Assembly (NCBI RefSeq): GCF_022024235.1
Contig: NZ_CP091800.1
Coordinates: 424,001 to 488,000, forward strand
Length of the DNA: 64,000 nt
Direction: 5' to 3'
Origin: Segatella baroniae B14
Lineage (GTDB): Bacteria > Bacteroidota > Bacteroidia > Bacteroidales > Bacteroidaceae
Shown in pieces: positions 18,972 through 31,100 of the stretch. The notes under the pieces were generated by a model. It was not told where the DNA came from and made no database searches. It saw only the letters and a list, made by a program, of their open reading frames with translations. Each line of letters starts with the position of its first letter. Position 1 is the first letter of the stretch. The translations under genes and the position numbers were made by a program.

Positions 18972-19250
18972 CTAGGCATATACTTTTGAAAGTTTAGCTA
19001 CAATCCTTTCTCTTTCTCCACTTTCTCTAGTGGAAAGTCGAAGTATTGGGATATTGTAAGAAGCTAAAATGTGGTCCTTAATGTCATCGCGTTCTTTTTG
19101 TTTAGTACCTTCGTGATGATAAGTGTAGCCATCTGTTTCAACAACGAGTACTGTTTGGTGGCTAATCTTATCATAAATAAGAAAATCAAGATGAGTAGTA
19201 TCATGCATTACAAAATCGTGTTCTTTTTGAGGTAATTCATAAATCAACAC
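18972..19250 (-). pseudogene. C-terminal fragment of a superfamily I helicase (nuclease-like domain)
   Basis: 92 codons from a GTG at 19250; a stop codon lies four codons upstream in frame. The sequence (THLDFLIYDKIS, VLVVETDGYTYHHEGTKQKERD, IKDHILASYNIPILRLST) is the DUF2726/PD-(D/E)XK-like domain that closes a family of large AAA/SF1 helicases in Bacteroidota. Alone it is far too short for that family (about 1000 aa or more). Shortly before it another frame reads LKYSSVDL, hinting at decayed sequence. A fragment of the middle of such a helicase lies on the same strand at 32691-32876. I read the two as ends of one disrupted gene. An independently expressed small protein is the alternative. 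Confidence 0.6.
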
Positions 19251-19262
19251 TTGAATACTTTA

Positions 19263-19830
19263 AACGCTGATAATCAGCAATTTAAATCTTAAACAGTAGA
19301 AAAGTGGTCCTGTGTGTTTTTTACCTTGGCTTGTGAGGGCAGATTTTACGTATTTAACTTTCATAAACGTGTAGATAGGGGGAAATTATGACAGACTGAT
19401 GAGGCATAAGTACCTCAAAATGCGTCCTTTTAAGAAGATTTTCTTCCGTATCGGAGCATAATTACAATATTTTTTTGTATATTGCACCGAAGATTGCTTT
19501 TTGCCCATACATATTTGTGATCACCACTGCTGATAATGATAATAATAACAATAATAAATCTAATATCCGCAGTTAATAATTAGATTCAAATTGCAAGTGC
19601 CTGAATATAAGTGACTTCGAGAAATCACAGATTCCATGTTATGAGCCTGTAGAGTACTTGTTATAGACAGAATATATTGTTGAACCCTAAAACCAAAATA
19701 TATGCGTATGCCACCATAGCAAGACACAATAGGACATAAAGACTGGACGTCCACTTTTGATTCTTGTATTCTGATAATTGGGGAATTGGAGGTTTGCTAT
19801 TTTTATAACATTCAAAAAACAGATAGCACA
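19263..19830. other. gene-free leader region before the surface-protein block
   Basis: About 570 AT-rich bases between the helicase fragment and the 58-aa peptide gene. It should contain the left junction of the inserted block and the promoter of the block. Near-matches to the -7 box are TATATTGC (~19478) and CATATTTG (~19510), neither perfect. No protein-like frame was found. The leader after either box would be long (about 300 bases). Confidence 0.45.
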
Positions 19831-20007
19831 ATGAAGAAAGCGTACACGAAACCGGCGATGAGGGTGGTAGCCCTCCAGCAGCGGCATCATCTGCTCGGCA
19901 TGAGTGGAGAGATTTCTGGGTATCAGAAGTCGAGTAGCGGATTCAGTCAGGACGAGAGCGACAGCAGCAACGCCCCACAGAGCCGCGGCATCTGGGACAA
20001 TGACTGA
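19831..20007 (+). CDS. 58-aa peptide heading the surface-protein block
   Basis: 58 aa from the ATG at 19831 (MKKAYTKPAMRVVALQQRHH...). It has a basic start with the K-x-Y-x-KP-x-x-x-V-x-x-L-Q pattern, a turn at LLGMSGEISGY, a Ser/Gln/Asp-rich middle and an acidic end GIWDND. Small proteins with this shape are common in Prevotella and Bacteroides next to lipoprotein and fimbrillin genes; their function is unknown to me. There is no classical signal peptide. It is the first gene of the block, 34 bases before the fimbrillin-like gene. It could be a precursor peptide or an accessory protein. An earlier in-frame ATG at 19786 would add a non-matching extension. Confidence 0.65.
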   Translation: MKKAYTKPAMRVVALQQRHHLLGMSGEISGYQKSSSGFSQDESDSSNAPQSRGIWDND

Positions 20008-20041
20008 AGCAAGTAAAAAAAAACGAAAACGTTAATCCATT

Positions 20042-20980
20042 ATGAGAACGAAAGAACAATTTCTGATGCTTTGGATGCTCGGCGGCATGATGCTGGCCGG
20101 GCTGGCGGCCTGTTCGGGCGACTACGACACGGCCACAGACGGCAGCGCGCCGCAGACGGCCGACGACGGCGTCAAGGTACGACACATTACCATTACGGAG
20201 ACCGAGGAGGAGGCGGCACGGCAGATAATGACTCGCGCCTCGCTTGCTGAGGGTGACGGCATCCTCACCGCCTTGTGGACGGCGGACGACGGGCTGACGT
20301 ACTGCAATTTGAGCAGAGTGGATCGTGGTAATAGCGATGCGCCCTACAGCGGCCTGCTGATAGCCAACTCCACTGCTGCCACCTCGCAGTTTACAGGCGA
20401 CGTGTATTGCCTTGCTGGTGACTACCTGGCGGTGGTCTATCCAGCCACGACTTTCGAGACGAACGATAGCTATACCATCTCGCTCACGGGACAGAACGGC
20501 ACGCTCAGCAAGCTCGCCACCAACTACCACTACGTCTTTGGCAAGGCAACCGTGACAGAGGTGACCGAAACGACGGCCAACGCCACGATAGGGAAGATGA
20601 AGAGCCTGCTGACGGTGTGCAAGTTCTCGTTTAAGGATAAGAATACGGGCGATGCCATCCCCATCAAGTCACTCAGCATTAGTTATAGCACTGGTGACTC
20701 AAACAACGGAAAATATCCGCAGTCGGCTACGGTGGCCATCGGTGTCAATACGGCGCAGAATGATGTCCATGCAACGGGTGCAGATATCACAGCGCCCCTC
20801 ACGATTACTGCCTCTGGTCAGACGGAGGTCTATGTCGCCCTGCTGCCCACCGCCGCGCAGAGCACCTTCAACTTCACCGTCAGTGATGGCAACGGCAATA
20901 CCTATAGCGGCACGGCCAATGCCACGCTCGTTGAAGGAGAATACGTGGATGCCACGGGGCTGAAACTTACAAAACAATAA
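20042..20980 (+). CDS. fimbrillin-family lipoprotein
   Basis: 312 aa with a lipoprotein signal (LMLWMLGGMMLAGLAAC, then SGDYDT). The mature part is low in charge and beta-rich: ATTFETNDSYTISLTG, TIGKMKSLLTVCKFSF, KSLSISYSTGD, LTITASGQTEVYVALLPTAAQSTFNFTVSDG, and ends EYVDATGLKLTKQ. This two-domain beta pattern with a 'YxATGLKLT' type ending is that of the fimbrillin (FimA/Mfa-like) superfamily. Such lipoproteins are exported, lipidated, cleaved at the surface and polymerised, or serve as anchors and tips. It is followed 19 bases later by the pyrophosphatase-like lipoprotein gene. No other fimbrial subunit is present, so a true fimbria is uncertain. Confidence 0.75.
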   Translation: MRTKEQFLMLWMLGGMMLAGLAACSGDYDTATDGSAPQTADDGVKVRHITITETEEEAARQIMTRASLAEGDGILTALWTADDGLTYCNLSRVDRGNSDAPYSGLLIANSTAATSQFTGDVYCLAGDYLAVVYPATTFETNDSYTISLTGQNGTLSKLATNYHYVFGKATVTEVTETTANATIGKMKSLLTVCKFSFKDKNTGDAIPIKSLSISYSTGDSNNGKYPQSATVAIGVNTAQNDVHATGADITAPLTITASGQTEVYVALLPTAAQSTFNFTVSDGNGNTYSGTANATLVEGEYVDATGLKLTKQ

Positions 20981-20999
20981 CAGGAAAAAGATAAAGACT

Positions 21000-22112
21000 A
21001 TGAATAAGAATAGACTTTGGCTGATGGCCACCATCCTCGTCTGTGGCTTGGGACTATTCACCTCATGCTCGTCGGAAGACGATCCTCTGGTGATACCCGA
21101 ACAGGGGAAGGCGTTTCGCGCTATGCTGAAAACGCTCGACTGGGGAGCAGACACGACATTCGTGTATGGTCACAAAACGCCTGACGTGGATGCCGTCTGT
21201 TCGTCGTTGGGTTATGCCAAGCTGATGAATGCGCTGGGCTACAACTGCAAGGCAAAGGTGTCGAGTGCGACCAACCGCGAGACAGCCTATATCTCTGGCG
21301 TGTTCGGCTTTGAACTGCCCGAATTGAAGAGCAGTGTGGTGCCGCAGACACGGCTCATACTGACCGACCACACCGACTATGCCCAGTGTGTGGACGGTGC
21401 CAGGGAGGCTATCATCCTACAGAAGATAGACCACCACGTAGAGGGCGACATTCAGGACAGCGGCATTCCCTACGTTCGCAGGGAGATGATTGGCTCCACC
21501 TGCACCATCATCTACGAGATGTACAGGGAGACAGGTGTCGACATCGACGATGAGACTGCCCGCATTCTGCTTGCCGGATTGCTGTCGGACACACGTAATC
21601 TCACCAAGACTACCACTCAGCATGAGGACTCCGTGGCATGGACGGCGCTGGTCGCCCAGTTGCAGTTGGAGGACAAAGTGGCAGAGATTAACCGCCAGAT
21701 GACCGATGCCGCCAATAATTACGATGGCATGAGCGATGGCGAGATCTTTCTCTCGGACTATAAGGAGTATGAGATAGGTGGCAAGGCTATCGGTTTCGGT
21801 TCGCTTAATTGCAAGGCAAGCGAGATGGATGACTTTATCAGCCGTATGTTGGGCGTGATGCCCCAGGTGATGTGCGACAACAGGCGCGACATGCTGTTTG
21901 CCAAGATCGATAATCTTGTACCCAATCCCGACGAGAGCGATCCTGACACGCCTTTCGTGGAAGACGGCACCTATTTCATCTATTACGGTGAAGGGACTCA
22001 GGCTGTGGCCGAGGCCATCTTCGGACCGTCGCTCCGTGAAGGTGTAACCTACTCCAAGGAAGAACTATCACGTAAACAGATTGTGCCGAGAATAACAGAA
22101 ATACTGCAATGA
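21000..22112 (+). CDS. lipoprotein form of family II (DHH/DHHA2) inorganic pyrophosphatase
   Basis: 370 aa. It begins with a lipoprotein signal (RLWLMATILVCGLGLFTSC, lipobox FTSC). The remainder is a DHH-DHHA2 phosphoesterase: GHKTPDVDAVCSSLGYA (metal motif I), LTDHTDY (motif II), KIDHHVEGD (the DHH motif), EMIGSTCTIIYEMY, LLAGLLSDTRNLT, and in the C-terminal domain YSKEELSRKQIVPRI, the substrate-binding SRK-x-x-VP motif. Known: family II pyrophosphatases (PpaC) are Mn/Co enzymes of the cytoplasm that split PPi to phosphate. All key residues seem kept. The odd point is the lipidated, exported form inside a surface-protein operon. What it hydrolyses outside the cytoplasm is open (PPi, nucleotides, polyphosphate). 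Confidence 0.85.
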   Translation: MNKNRLWLMATILVCGLGLFTSCSSEDDPLVIPEQGKAFRAMLKTLDWGADTTFVYGHKTPDVDAVCSSLGYAKLMNALGYNCKAKVSSATNRETAYISGVFGFELPELKSSVVPQTRLILTDHTDYAQCVDGAREAIILQKIDHHVEGDIQDSGIPYVRREMIGSTCTIIYEMYRETGVDIDDETARILLAGLLSDTRNLTKTTTQHEDSVAWTALVAQLQLEDKVAEINRQMTDAANNYDGMSDGEIFLSDYKEYEIGGKAIGFGSLNCKASEMDDFISRMLGVMPQVMCDNRRDMLFAKIDNLVPNPDESDPDTPFVEDGTYFIYYGEGTQAVAEAIFGPSLREGVTYSKEELSRKQIVPRITEILQ

Positions 22113-22135
22113 AATAAACCCAAAAGATAAAGACT

Positions 22136-25100
22136 ATGAAGACAAAAGAACAACAAGGATTCAGGCGGTTGGGACGCAGGGCGTTCGGGCTGCAAGTGCT
22201 GATGCTCTTGCTCGTGATGCTCATCGGGGGAAGCCCGACGACGTGGGCCAACGATGACCCCGGTGGAGGAACCTACACCTTCTGGACCAACGCTGAGGGG
22301 GTAAAAGATATAAAAGACTATTTCAAGACCGTTAGTGCCTTTAGCTTCGCTGACGATAAGTATTTCTGGGAATTCGAGTTCAAGGCCATGCAGCACGCCT
22401 ATCTGGAGAATCACGGAAAGATATACCTGCAGACGAACGACAACAAGTGGCACACAGTGGCTGAATGGGACAAAGAAGCCAACAGCAACAATGTCAGTTT
22501 CAGTGTCAAGGATGAGTCTTGGGGTAACATCGTCATGGTAAGCGGCAACGACTTGGCCAGTATCGGCGGCATCATGACCCTCCGGTTCAAGCCCATACAA
22601 AGGTGTTTCGACGATGGCGTGAAGCGCATCAAGATGGAATACGACATATGGGAGTGGATGAACTATATCCATGATGATGTACCTCGGGGTGACATCCGAT
22701 ATGAGAAGGACCTCAATATGGCGTTTGCCGACAATGAACCCACACCCGACCTGGAGGTGGACTGGGCCGATGACTACTGCATCAGTCTCAAGGCCAGGAA
22801 CGTATATGACAAGCGCAACCAGAACAACAATGTCAAGCAGTATTACACAACATACAGGATAGTTAGTGGCGACAGAGTCAATAACGGCCGATACATCAGC
22901 GAAACAATGAATGTATCTGACTTCACCGTAACTGGTGAACACGGAGGGATGATAGATGTTGAAAGAAACGCTGTTGCCAGAATTAACAACCTGATATGCG
23001 GCGCATACTTCCATCCGATGGGCATTCGCTTTACCCCCACCATCGAATATGTCCCGTATGGGAATACCAACCACCAGAGCAACACTCCTGTCACACTCAC
23101 CCGACCGGCGAAAGAGATTATCATCGACCCTTTCACCTGCGCAAAGAGCCTCAATGTGGACTTTGACAAATGGACCAGGAAGAACACCATTCGCTGGACA
23201 CGCTACGAGGAGCAACGCGGCTGGAGCGTGAACTGCATGGTGACACGCCCTTGCCGCACGGACGGCAAGTGGTACGTCATCCGCTATGAGGATGGTCAGG
23301 CAGCAGACACCTACACCCTCATTGCCGAGATGAACGGCGATGCCACCGACCTCAAGGTGGAGGACAGCGACATCGACTACGATAAACGCTACAACTATCG
23401 CGTCATCTTCCTGCCCGTCGTGCTGGCAGACAAATACGACAAGGACCATCTGACCAGTGGCGTGCTGGCAAACCCCGAAAGGCTACTGACGAACTTCTGG
23501 ATAGAGCAGCAGGTGAGCACACAGCTTGAGATGCCCATCAAGCTGACACAGGACCGCAGTTACGACGGAGCCGTGCGCCTGAAGTGGGAATACTGCGCTG
23601 CCCCCACGGGCGAGAACTGGACGATTGAATACCGTCCGGCAGAGACAGGCAGTGCCTGGCGCGTGCTCGACAACAGCATGATGGTCGATACGGAGGCATC
23701 GGAGGCCAGCTTCGATGCCGAAGGGTCGGTGTGCGACATGATGGACTATCGTGTAAAAACCACCTATATGAACCGAGACTTCTACTCTAACGTCTATACT
23801 GGCAACCTGCCTGCTGGCAGCTACATCAGCGAGGTGAATGCATCGACAGGCACGGAGGAGAAGACCGTCATCGTGAAGTGGAAGGTGGCTCGCGCCGACG
23901 TTACAAACGATATCTACTTCCGTGTGCTGCGCCGCGTCATTGGCGATACAGACTGGACGCTGCTCACCGACGAGATTCATGGCACGGCCACGGAATACAC
24001 CTATACCGATGACCGTCCGCTGGCCGGCTCGTACTATGAATACTCCGTGCAGGCCTACGGCGCGAAGTGCGACGAGCAGATCGTGAAGACCGACGAGGTC
24101 ATCGCCCCTGGTTTCTCGCAAGCCCGAGGCACCATCACTGGTCACATCTCCTACGGCTCGGGAACAGCCGTCGATGGCGTGAAGGTGAACCTCGTCAAGG
24201 CCAGTGCCGACGAGCAGACCGACCAGCCGCAGTTCCTCTCGCGCTACATCGAGGGTGCAGGCAAGGGCTTGCAGTGGACGACTGCTAACAAGGAGAAGTA
24301 CGCCAACGTGCTCAGCGGTGACGGCACCTTCACCATACAGTTCTGGGCACGGCCAAAGAGCGTGGATGCCGGAGGAGCCGCCAACCAAACCATTCTGCGA
24401 TTAGGCAACGGACTGGAGCTGGGCGTGATGAGCGACGACGGCACACATTTCTATCTGAACAGAGTCATCCACTATGACAATAGGCTGAACTCGCATCACT
24501 TCAATAAGAGCCTGCCGTTCAGCACCACCGACTTTACCCACGTCACCGCCGTCTATGACCACGGCATGTTGACTTGTTATGTGGGCACCGACTCGCTGCT
24601 GTCGTACACACTCGATTGCACTCAGTATAAGGACTGGAACATTGGCAGCGATCCCACCCTCGCTGTGGGCGGCATCGAAAGCATGTACGCAGGTATGGGC
24701 CAGTCCTTCAACGGCTATATTGACGACATCCGCCTATGGAACAGAGCCCTGAGCAAAGAAGAGGTGGAAGCCAACTACACCCGTATCCTCGGTGGTACGG
24801 AGTACGGTTTGGTGCTCTACTGGCCGCTCGACGAGGGACTCGGTGTGAAGGACTATGCCTTCGACGTGGCCCGTCAGGACGGCATCTACCAGCTGAACCA
24901 TCCTGAGGTTGGACTTAATGCCACGCCGTCGGCCACCGTGCCGCAGCAGTTGGGTCTTTACGGTGTGACCGACAAGAATGGCAACTATATCATACGCGGT
25001 ATTCCGTTCCAGCAAGGCGGCACCAACTACGAGATTGCCCCGCTGTACGGCGTGCATCAGTTCAATCCCGTCACACGCTCGATGTTCGTCAGCCCCACCT

Positions 25101-28100
25101 CGCTGACGGCTAACAACATCGACTTCGAGGATGTGTCGTCGTTCCCCATGGAGGGATACGTTTACTATGCCGGCACGAACATTCCTGCCGAGGGCATACA
25201 GTTCTATGTGGATGGTCAGCTGCTGACCACCGATGGCGAAGTTCAGCAGAGCGATGCACAAGGCCGCTACAGAATCTCCGTTCCTATAGGCGAGCATTTT
25301 GTCGAAGCCAAGCTGGGCAATCACAAGATGGTCAATCAGGGCCGCTTCCCTATCAAAGGTAAGCGTAACTTCAATGCCCCTGTGACCTATAATTTTTCCG
25401 ATTCCACACTCGTGAACTTTGTAGGGCGCGTCAGTGGCGGCGAACGTAACGACACACTGGCCGTGGGCTTCGGAGCGTCGAAGAACAACATTGGCACGGC
25501 CACCATCACGTTGAAACTGAACAACGAATCGTTATCGTTCAACCGCGTGGAGGGCAAGCCCCAAACATCGGCTACCCAGATTCGCACGTGGGAGAGCGAC
25601 ACTGTGAGCATCAACAGCACGGCATGGACAGGCTTCGAAGGCGGCGACGCACGCTACATATTCATCAATACCGACCCCGCGACGGGCGAGTTCTCGGCCA
25701 AGTTGCCACCGCTGAAGTACATCGTGAAGAACATCGAGATACCTAAGAACCCCGACATAGAGTTCAATATCCTGCCAGAGATAGACTTGAGCAACGTGCT
25801 GAAGGAGCAGATCGACTCGTTGTGGCAGGTGGATGAACGGGGCGACTCCGTGCTAAACAAGTATAAGTACCACACCAAACTTGTGCAAACCTACTTTGCC
25901 ACACCTCAGGTGGACATCAGCCAGCCCAAGAGTGGCAAGGACGTCTTCGGCATACAGGAATACAAGGGTGAGGACGAACTGGGCAAGTTTACCGTCAGCG
26001 ACCTGTGGACACGCACGGATGAAGGTGCCGTCAGCTACAAGTACGGTTATCCTATCTATAAGATGGGCGATGAATATCACACAGAACTCTACGGCTATGA
26101 GGTCTATACGAACTACGACAACGGAGAGGCTGCCAACGACACCATCCCCCTCGCCGGCCAGGTTATTACTGTGGCCAACGAGATGTCGAGCGACCAGACC
26201 ATCGTGGCCGTGCTTCCGCCCGGTGAAACCGAATACCAGTTGGGCCAGGTGTACGACCTGAAGAAGAACCAATTGGTGCTTGACTCACTGGGACGCTACG
26301 CCTTCAAGTGGAATGCCGGAGCACCCAACGTCGTCAGTCCGTACACCCGTCATCTGGGCATCACGCTGGAGCGCAAAGGACGTACCTACGCCCCCAATGG
26401 CATAAATGCCATCGTCGTGGGCAGTCTTCCTATCGGCAACAACTTCGTCACCAATGGCCCCGACCAGGTGCTGATGGTGCTGCGCGACCCGCCAGGCGCT
26501 AAGTCGAAGACCGTGTGGAAGACTGGCTCGACCAAGACGAAGGTGAGAAGTTCCACCAGCGGAGGCTATGGCAACGAGAAGATGATGTATGAGGCAAACT
26601 TAGGTGCGAAGGTGAGATTCATGTCGGGCTTCGGACTCTACTACGAGACCACAGACCTTGACAATACCTCTGATATAGGCGGTGGAATTCACTATACGTG
26701 GAACAAGAACTCATCGACCGAAAAGACGTGGACGCTGACCGCTACCGAGCAGGTATCCACCGGTGCCACTAAGGACTATTGCGGATCGAATGGCGATGTC
26801 TTCATAGGCTACAGCACCAACCTGCTCATGGGCAAATGCCGCAAGGTGGGATTCTTCCGCGACAACGAGACGGCGCCCTTCGAACTGAAAGACGATGTGG
26901 CTACCAGCCTGGGCGACAGCGTGACAACAAAGTTCATGTACTCCACCTACGAGATTGAAGAGGTGATGATTCCGAAGTGGCGGGAGACACGCAATGGCTA
27001 CCTCACGCAGCACTTCGATACTGAGGCCGAGGCCCGCGCTTTCGTGAATAACACGAGCGAGGTGCTCTATGCCACATGGGTCAAGGAGGATGATACAAGC
27101 TACGGACAGGAGGGCACCTACGTGCAGGTGACACCCGCCGCATGGGAGAGCCTCACAGATTTTGTGGCCGAAGACAAGGTGGCCTGGTGCAACAATCAGA
27201 TAGAAAGCTGGCAAAAGGTCCTCTACAACAACGAATACGACAAGGTGACGGCTATTGAGAATCGCGACAAATACTGGCAGCGCAACATCTCGTTCGATGG
27301 TGGATCGGGCTACTCCTACACAGCCCGCAATGATACGACCAAAGTGGTGAAACACAACTATTCGCACAATCTGGGAGGTATCGTAAAGGGTGGTTTCTCA
27401 ACGAAAAACACGGCCGCTTCCATACAGTTCAAGACGAAGATGTCAGTCGACACAGAGAACGGTTGGGCTTACTCCACCACTGAGAGCGACTACGACGAGA
27501 ATACGAAGGACTATGCCGAGTTCGACTACACCTTTGATGACGGCAACAAGGGCACCGACTTCTCAGTGGATATCTACAAGTCGCCTACGGGCTGGAGCGA
27601 CATCTTCAGTATCTTCGGCGGACAAAGCTACAATCCCTATCAGAAGGAAGAGAAGACCCAGTACTACGAGCCGGGACAGCACATTCTCTCCAACGGAACG
27701 GAACAGATGGAGAATCCCGACATACAAATCAGCACTGACGGCGGCATCGCTGTCAAGAGTGCCGTACTGACCGACATACCCGCCGGACAGACAGGGCAGT
27801 TTACCCTGCATCTGTCGAACATCAGTACCACCACACAGGGCTTCGACTTTACCTATAATCTGTCGGTTGCGGAAGGCACCAACCAGCATGGACTGGAGAT
27901 ACTGATGGACGGTGTGCCTGCCAATGGACGAGGCATATTCATCCCCGCCGGCGAGACGGTGAAGAAGGTAATCACCGTTCGACAGACTGACCAGAGCGTG
28001 CTCGACTATGAGAACATCGAACTGTGGTTCTCGTCAGCATATCAGGCCATCAAGATTCACGATATCGCTAAGTTGAGCGTACATTTCAAGCCCTCGTCAT

Positions 28101-31100
28101 CGCCCGTGGAACTGGCAATCACCGAGCCGGTGGTGAATTGCAAGACGGACAGTGCCCGTCTGGAGATGAAGGTGAAGGGCTTCAACCGCCAGTTCAAGAA
28201 CCTGAAGAACGTGGGCGTGCAGTACCGTTTCCAGGGCAACACGCAGTGGACGGCCCTGCATACGTGGGTGACCAACAAGGCCGACTCGCTCAATGCCAAC
28301 TACAACCTGCTGCCTGCCACGGGCGACCTGCCGCTGGAACTTAAAATGATTAGCGACCAGAGCTACCCCGAGGGCAACTACGAGTTCCGCGCCTTCACCA
28401 CCACACCCTACGGCAACGAACAGGTGCAGGTCTATAGCGACGTCATCAACGTCGTCAAGGACATCACCCGACCCATCAACATCTTCACACCTACACCTGC
28501 TAACGGCATCTTAGGCTACGGCGACCAGCTGGTCATCGAGTTCAACGAGGACATCGTGCCGGGCTACGTGAGCGACAACAATGTCATCGTCACCGCCAAG
28601 CTCAACGACACGCAGGTGGACCATGAGGTGGCACTGCAGCTGATGCCTTTCGGCGAAGCACCGCGCACGGTGAACCCCGTGTTCCTGCAGGGCGACTTCT
28701 CCATCGACTTCTGGCTCTACCGCCGTGACAGCGGCACGCTCTTGTCCTTAGGCAAGACAAATTCGAGATTTGCACTCAACGTCCGCGACGACGGCTACGT
28801 GGTGGCTACCGTGGGCGGGACACAGCATGTGAGCGACCGCCCCATGCCCAAGGACGAGTGGACCTTCGTGGCACTGAGTTACAAGGCCAGTACCATGACC
28901 TTCGACATGGAGGCGTCGGCAGACCAGGCCGGTAACGTGATGCTGTTCGAGGACCGCCCCGTGGAGCTGAAGGACCTGGAGGCCTTCAGCTATACCGATG
29001 ACTATCACCTCTACCTCGGCGGCATCGACGCCGACATCCACTCGCTGAGCCTCTACAATATCTATCGCGACGTTCACAAGGCCACCGCCACCAAGGATCA
29101 AGCCAAGGACAGCTACGTCTATGGACTGGCCAACTACTGGCCATTTGACGAGGGCCACGGCTTCACGGCCGCCGACAAGCGCCACACCCACGACTTCTCC
29201 GTTCCCGACCGCTGGCTCTTGGAGAACGTGAACTACGGCCTGCGCATGGACGACAACGAGGGTGCGAAGATCGACATCACACAAATCAACACCAGGCCCG
29301 GCGACAGCTATGCCATAGAGTTGTGGCATCGAATCAGCGACTATGACGGCAAGGATGTGGTATTCGAGACGACCACGCCCAACCAAGGCAAAGACCAGCA
29401 GCAGCACAACAAACTGAAGCTGCACTACGACGGGAAGAAGAACCTGATTCTCAACTACGACAAGGATTCCATCATGGTGGCCAGTGCCGAGGACTTCCCC
29501 GAAGTCATGGACTGGCGTCATCTGGCACTCAACGTGGTGCGCGGCCAGGCAGCCAGCTTCTATCTCAACGGCCAGCGCACAGCCGTCATCGCCGAGACCG
29601 ATGTGCCGCCATTGGAAGGCTCCGTGCTCGTCGTGGGCAAGGATGCCAAGGATTCCTGGGTCGATGAACTGCGCATCTGGCACGCCTCGCTCAGCGAGAG
29701 CCGTCTGCAGCAGAACATGTACAACACCATCGACACCGCCGACATCTACAGTCGCGGCCTTGTGGCCTACTATCCCTTCGAGAAGACGGGCAAAGACAAT
29801 GGTGTCCCCACGAAGGTGCAGACCTTGGAGAACATGGCTCATCCCAGTGCGCTCAGCGGTTTACCCGCCGTGATAGACACCACCCTCGCCACCTTCTCGC
29901 GCTTCGCACCGCCCCTGAAGAACGCTCCCGACGAAACACCCATTAACACCACACCCGTCGCCTCGGAGCGCAAGCTCATCATCAACCTCACTGGAGAGAA
30001 TAGCCGGCTGCGCCGCATCGAGGGCACCACGCTCAACATCACCGTGGACCAGATCCGCGACCTGCACGGCAACACCTCGCTGCCCATCCGCTGGACGGCC
30101 TACGTGCAGCAGAACACGCTGACGTGGATGAAGGACTCGGTGAACATCATCAAGAAGTACGGCGACGACTATACCTTCGACGTGGACATCGAGAACAAGA
30201 GTGGCAGCACCGAGCTATATACCTTATATAATATGCCGCAGTGGCTCTCGCTCGTCGACAGCGAACGCACGGACGACGTGAGTCCGCTGAAGACGAAGAC
30301 GCTGCGCTTCGAGGTGAACCCGCTGGTGCCCGTGGGCAACTACGACGTGGCCATCGGTCTGTTGGGCAACAACGGCATTCTGGAACCGCTGCGCATCGTG
30401 ATGAAGGTACGCGGCGAGAAACCGCAGTGGGCCGTTGACCCGACGAAGTACGACCACAACATGTCGATTATCGGACAGGTGTATATCGGCGGCATCCTGA
30501 TGGAGAACCCGGAGAGCATGGTGGCCGCCTTCATCGGCAATGAGTGCCGAGGCGTGGCATCGCCCGAGAAGGTGCGCGGCGCGGCCTACGTGACGATGAA
30601 CGTCTATGGCACCGACAACAAGCGGTACGACATGGGCAAGGAAGTGAGCTTCCGCATCTGGGATGCATCGAAGGGCGTGGCCTACACCGACGCCAATATC
30701 GCCGTGACGGTGAAGACCGCTGCCATGAAGGACTCCACCGTGACCACCGTCATCTTCGGCCAGGATAAGATACTGGGTGACTTCGACACGCCCGCCATCT
30801 GGACGAAGAGCGAGAACGTGGAGCAGCTCATCCCCATCCACCAGAACTGGAACTGGATAGCTTTCGGCGTGGAGCCGCAGAGCACCTACCTCGACCATGT
30901 GTTCGGCGCATACGCGGAGTGGAGCATGCTGCTCAAGAGCCGTGATAATTGGAACGACTACAACGGTGCCCAGTGGGGCGGCGGCACGCTCAAGAGTGCG
31001 AAGGCCAACGAGATGTACAAGCTGAAGATAGACCGCCTGCCAACCACGAAGCAAGATGAGCCTAACAGCCTGCTCGCCGTGTCGGGCCGACAGCTGAAGG

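Noticed and set aside
19943-20530. Antisense open frame opposite the peptide and fimbrillin-like genes
   Set aside because: Arg/Gly-rich shadow of high-GC coding sequence; no domain, and the sense genes are well supported.
22049-23449. Long antisense open frame (466 codons) opposite the start of the giant gene
   Set aside because: It mirrors the G+C-rich coding strand; its composition (Val/His/Ala-rich without domains) is typical of an antisense shadow. Similar frames at 28748-29842, 30224-31054 and 26711-27367 were rejected for the same reason.
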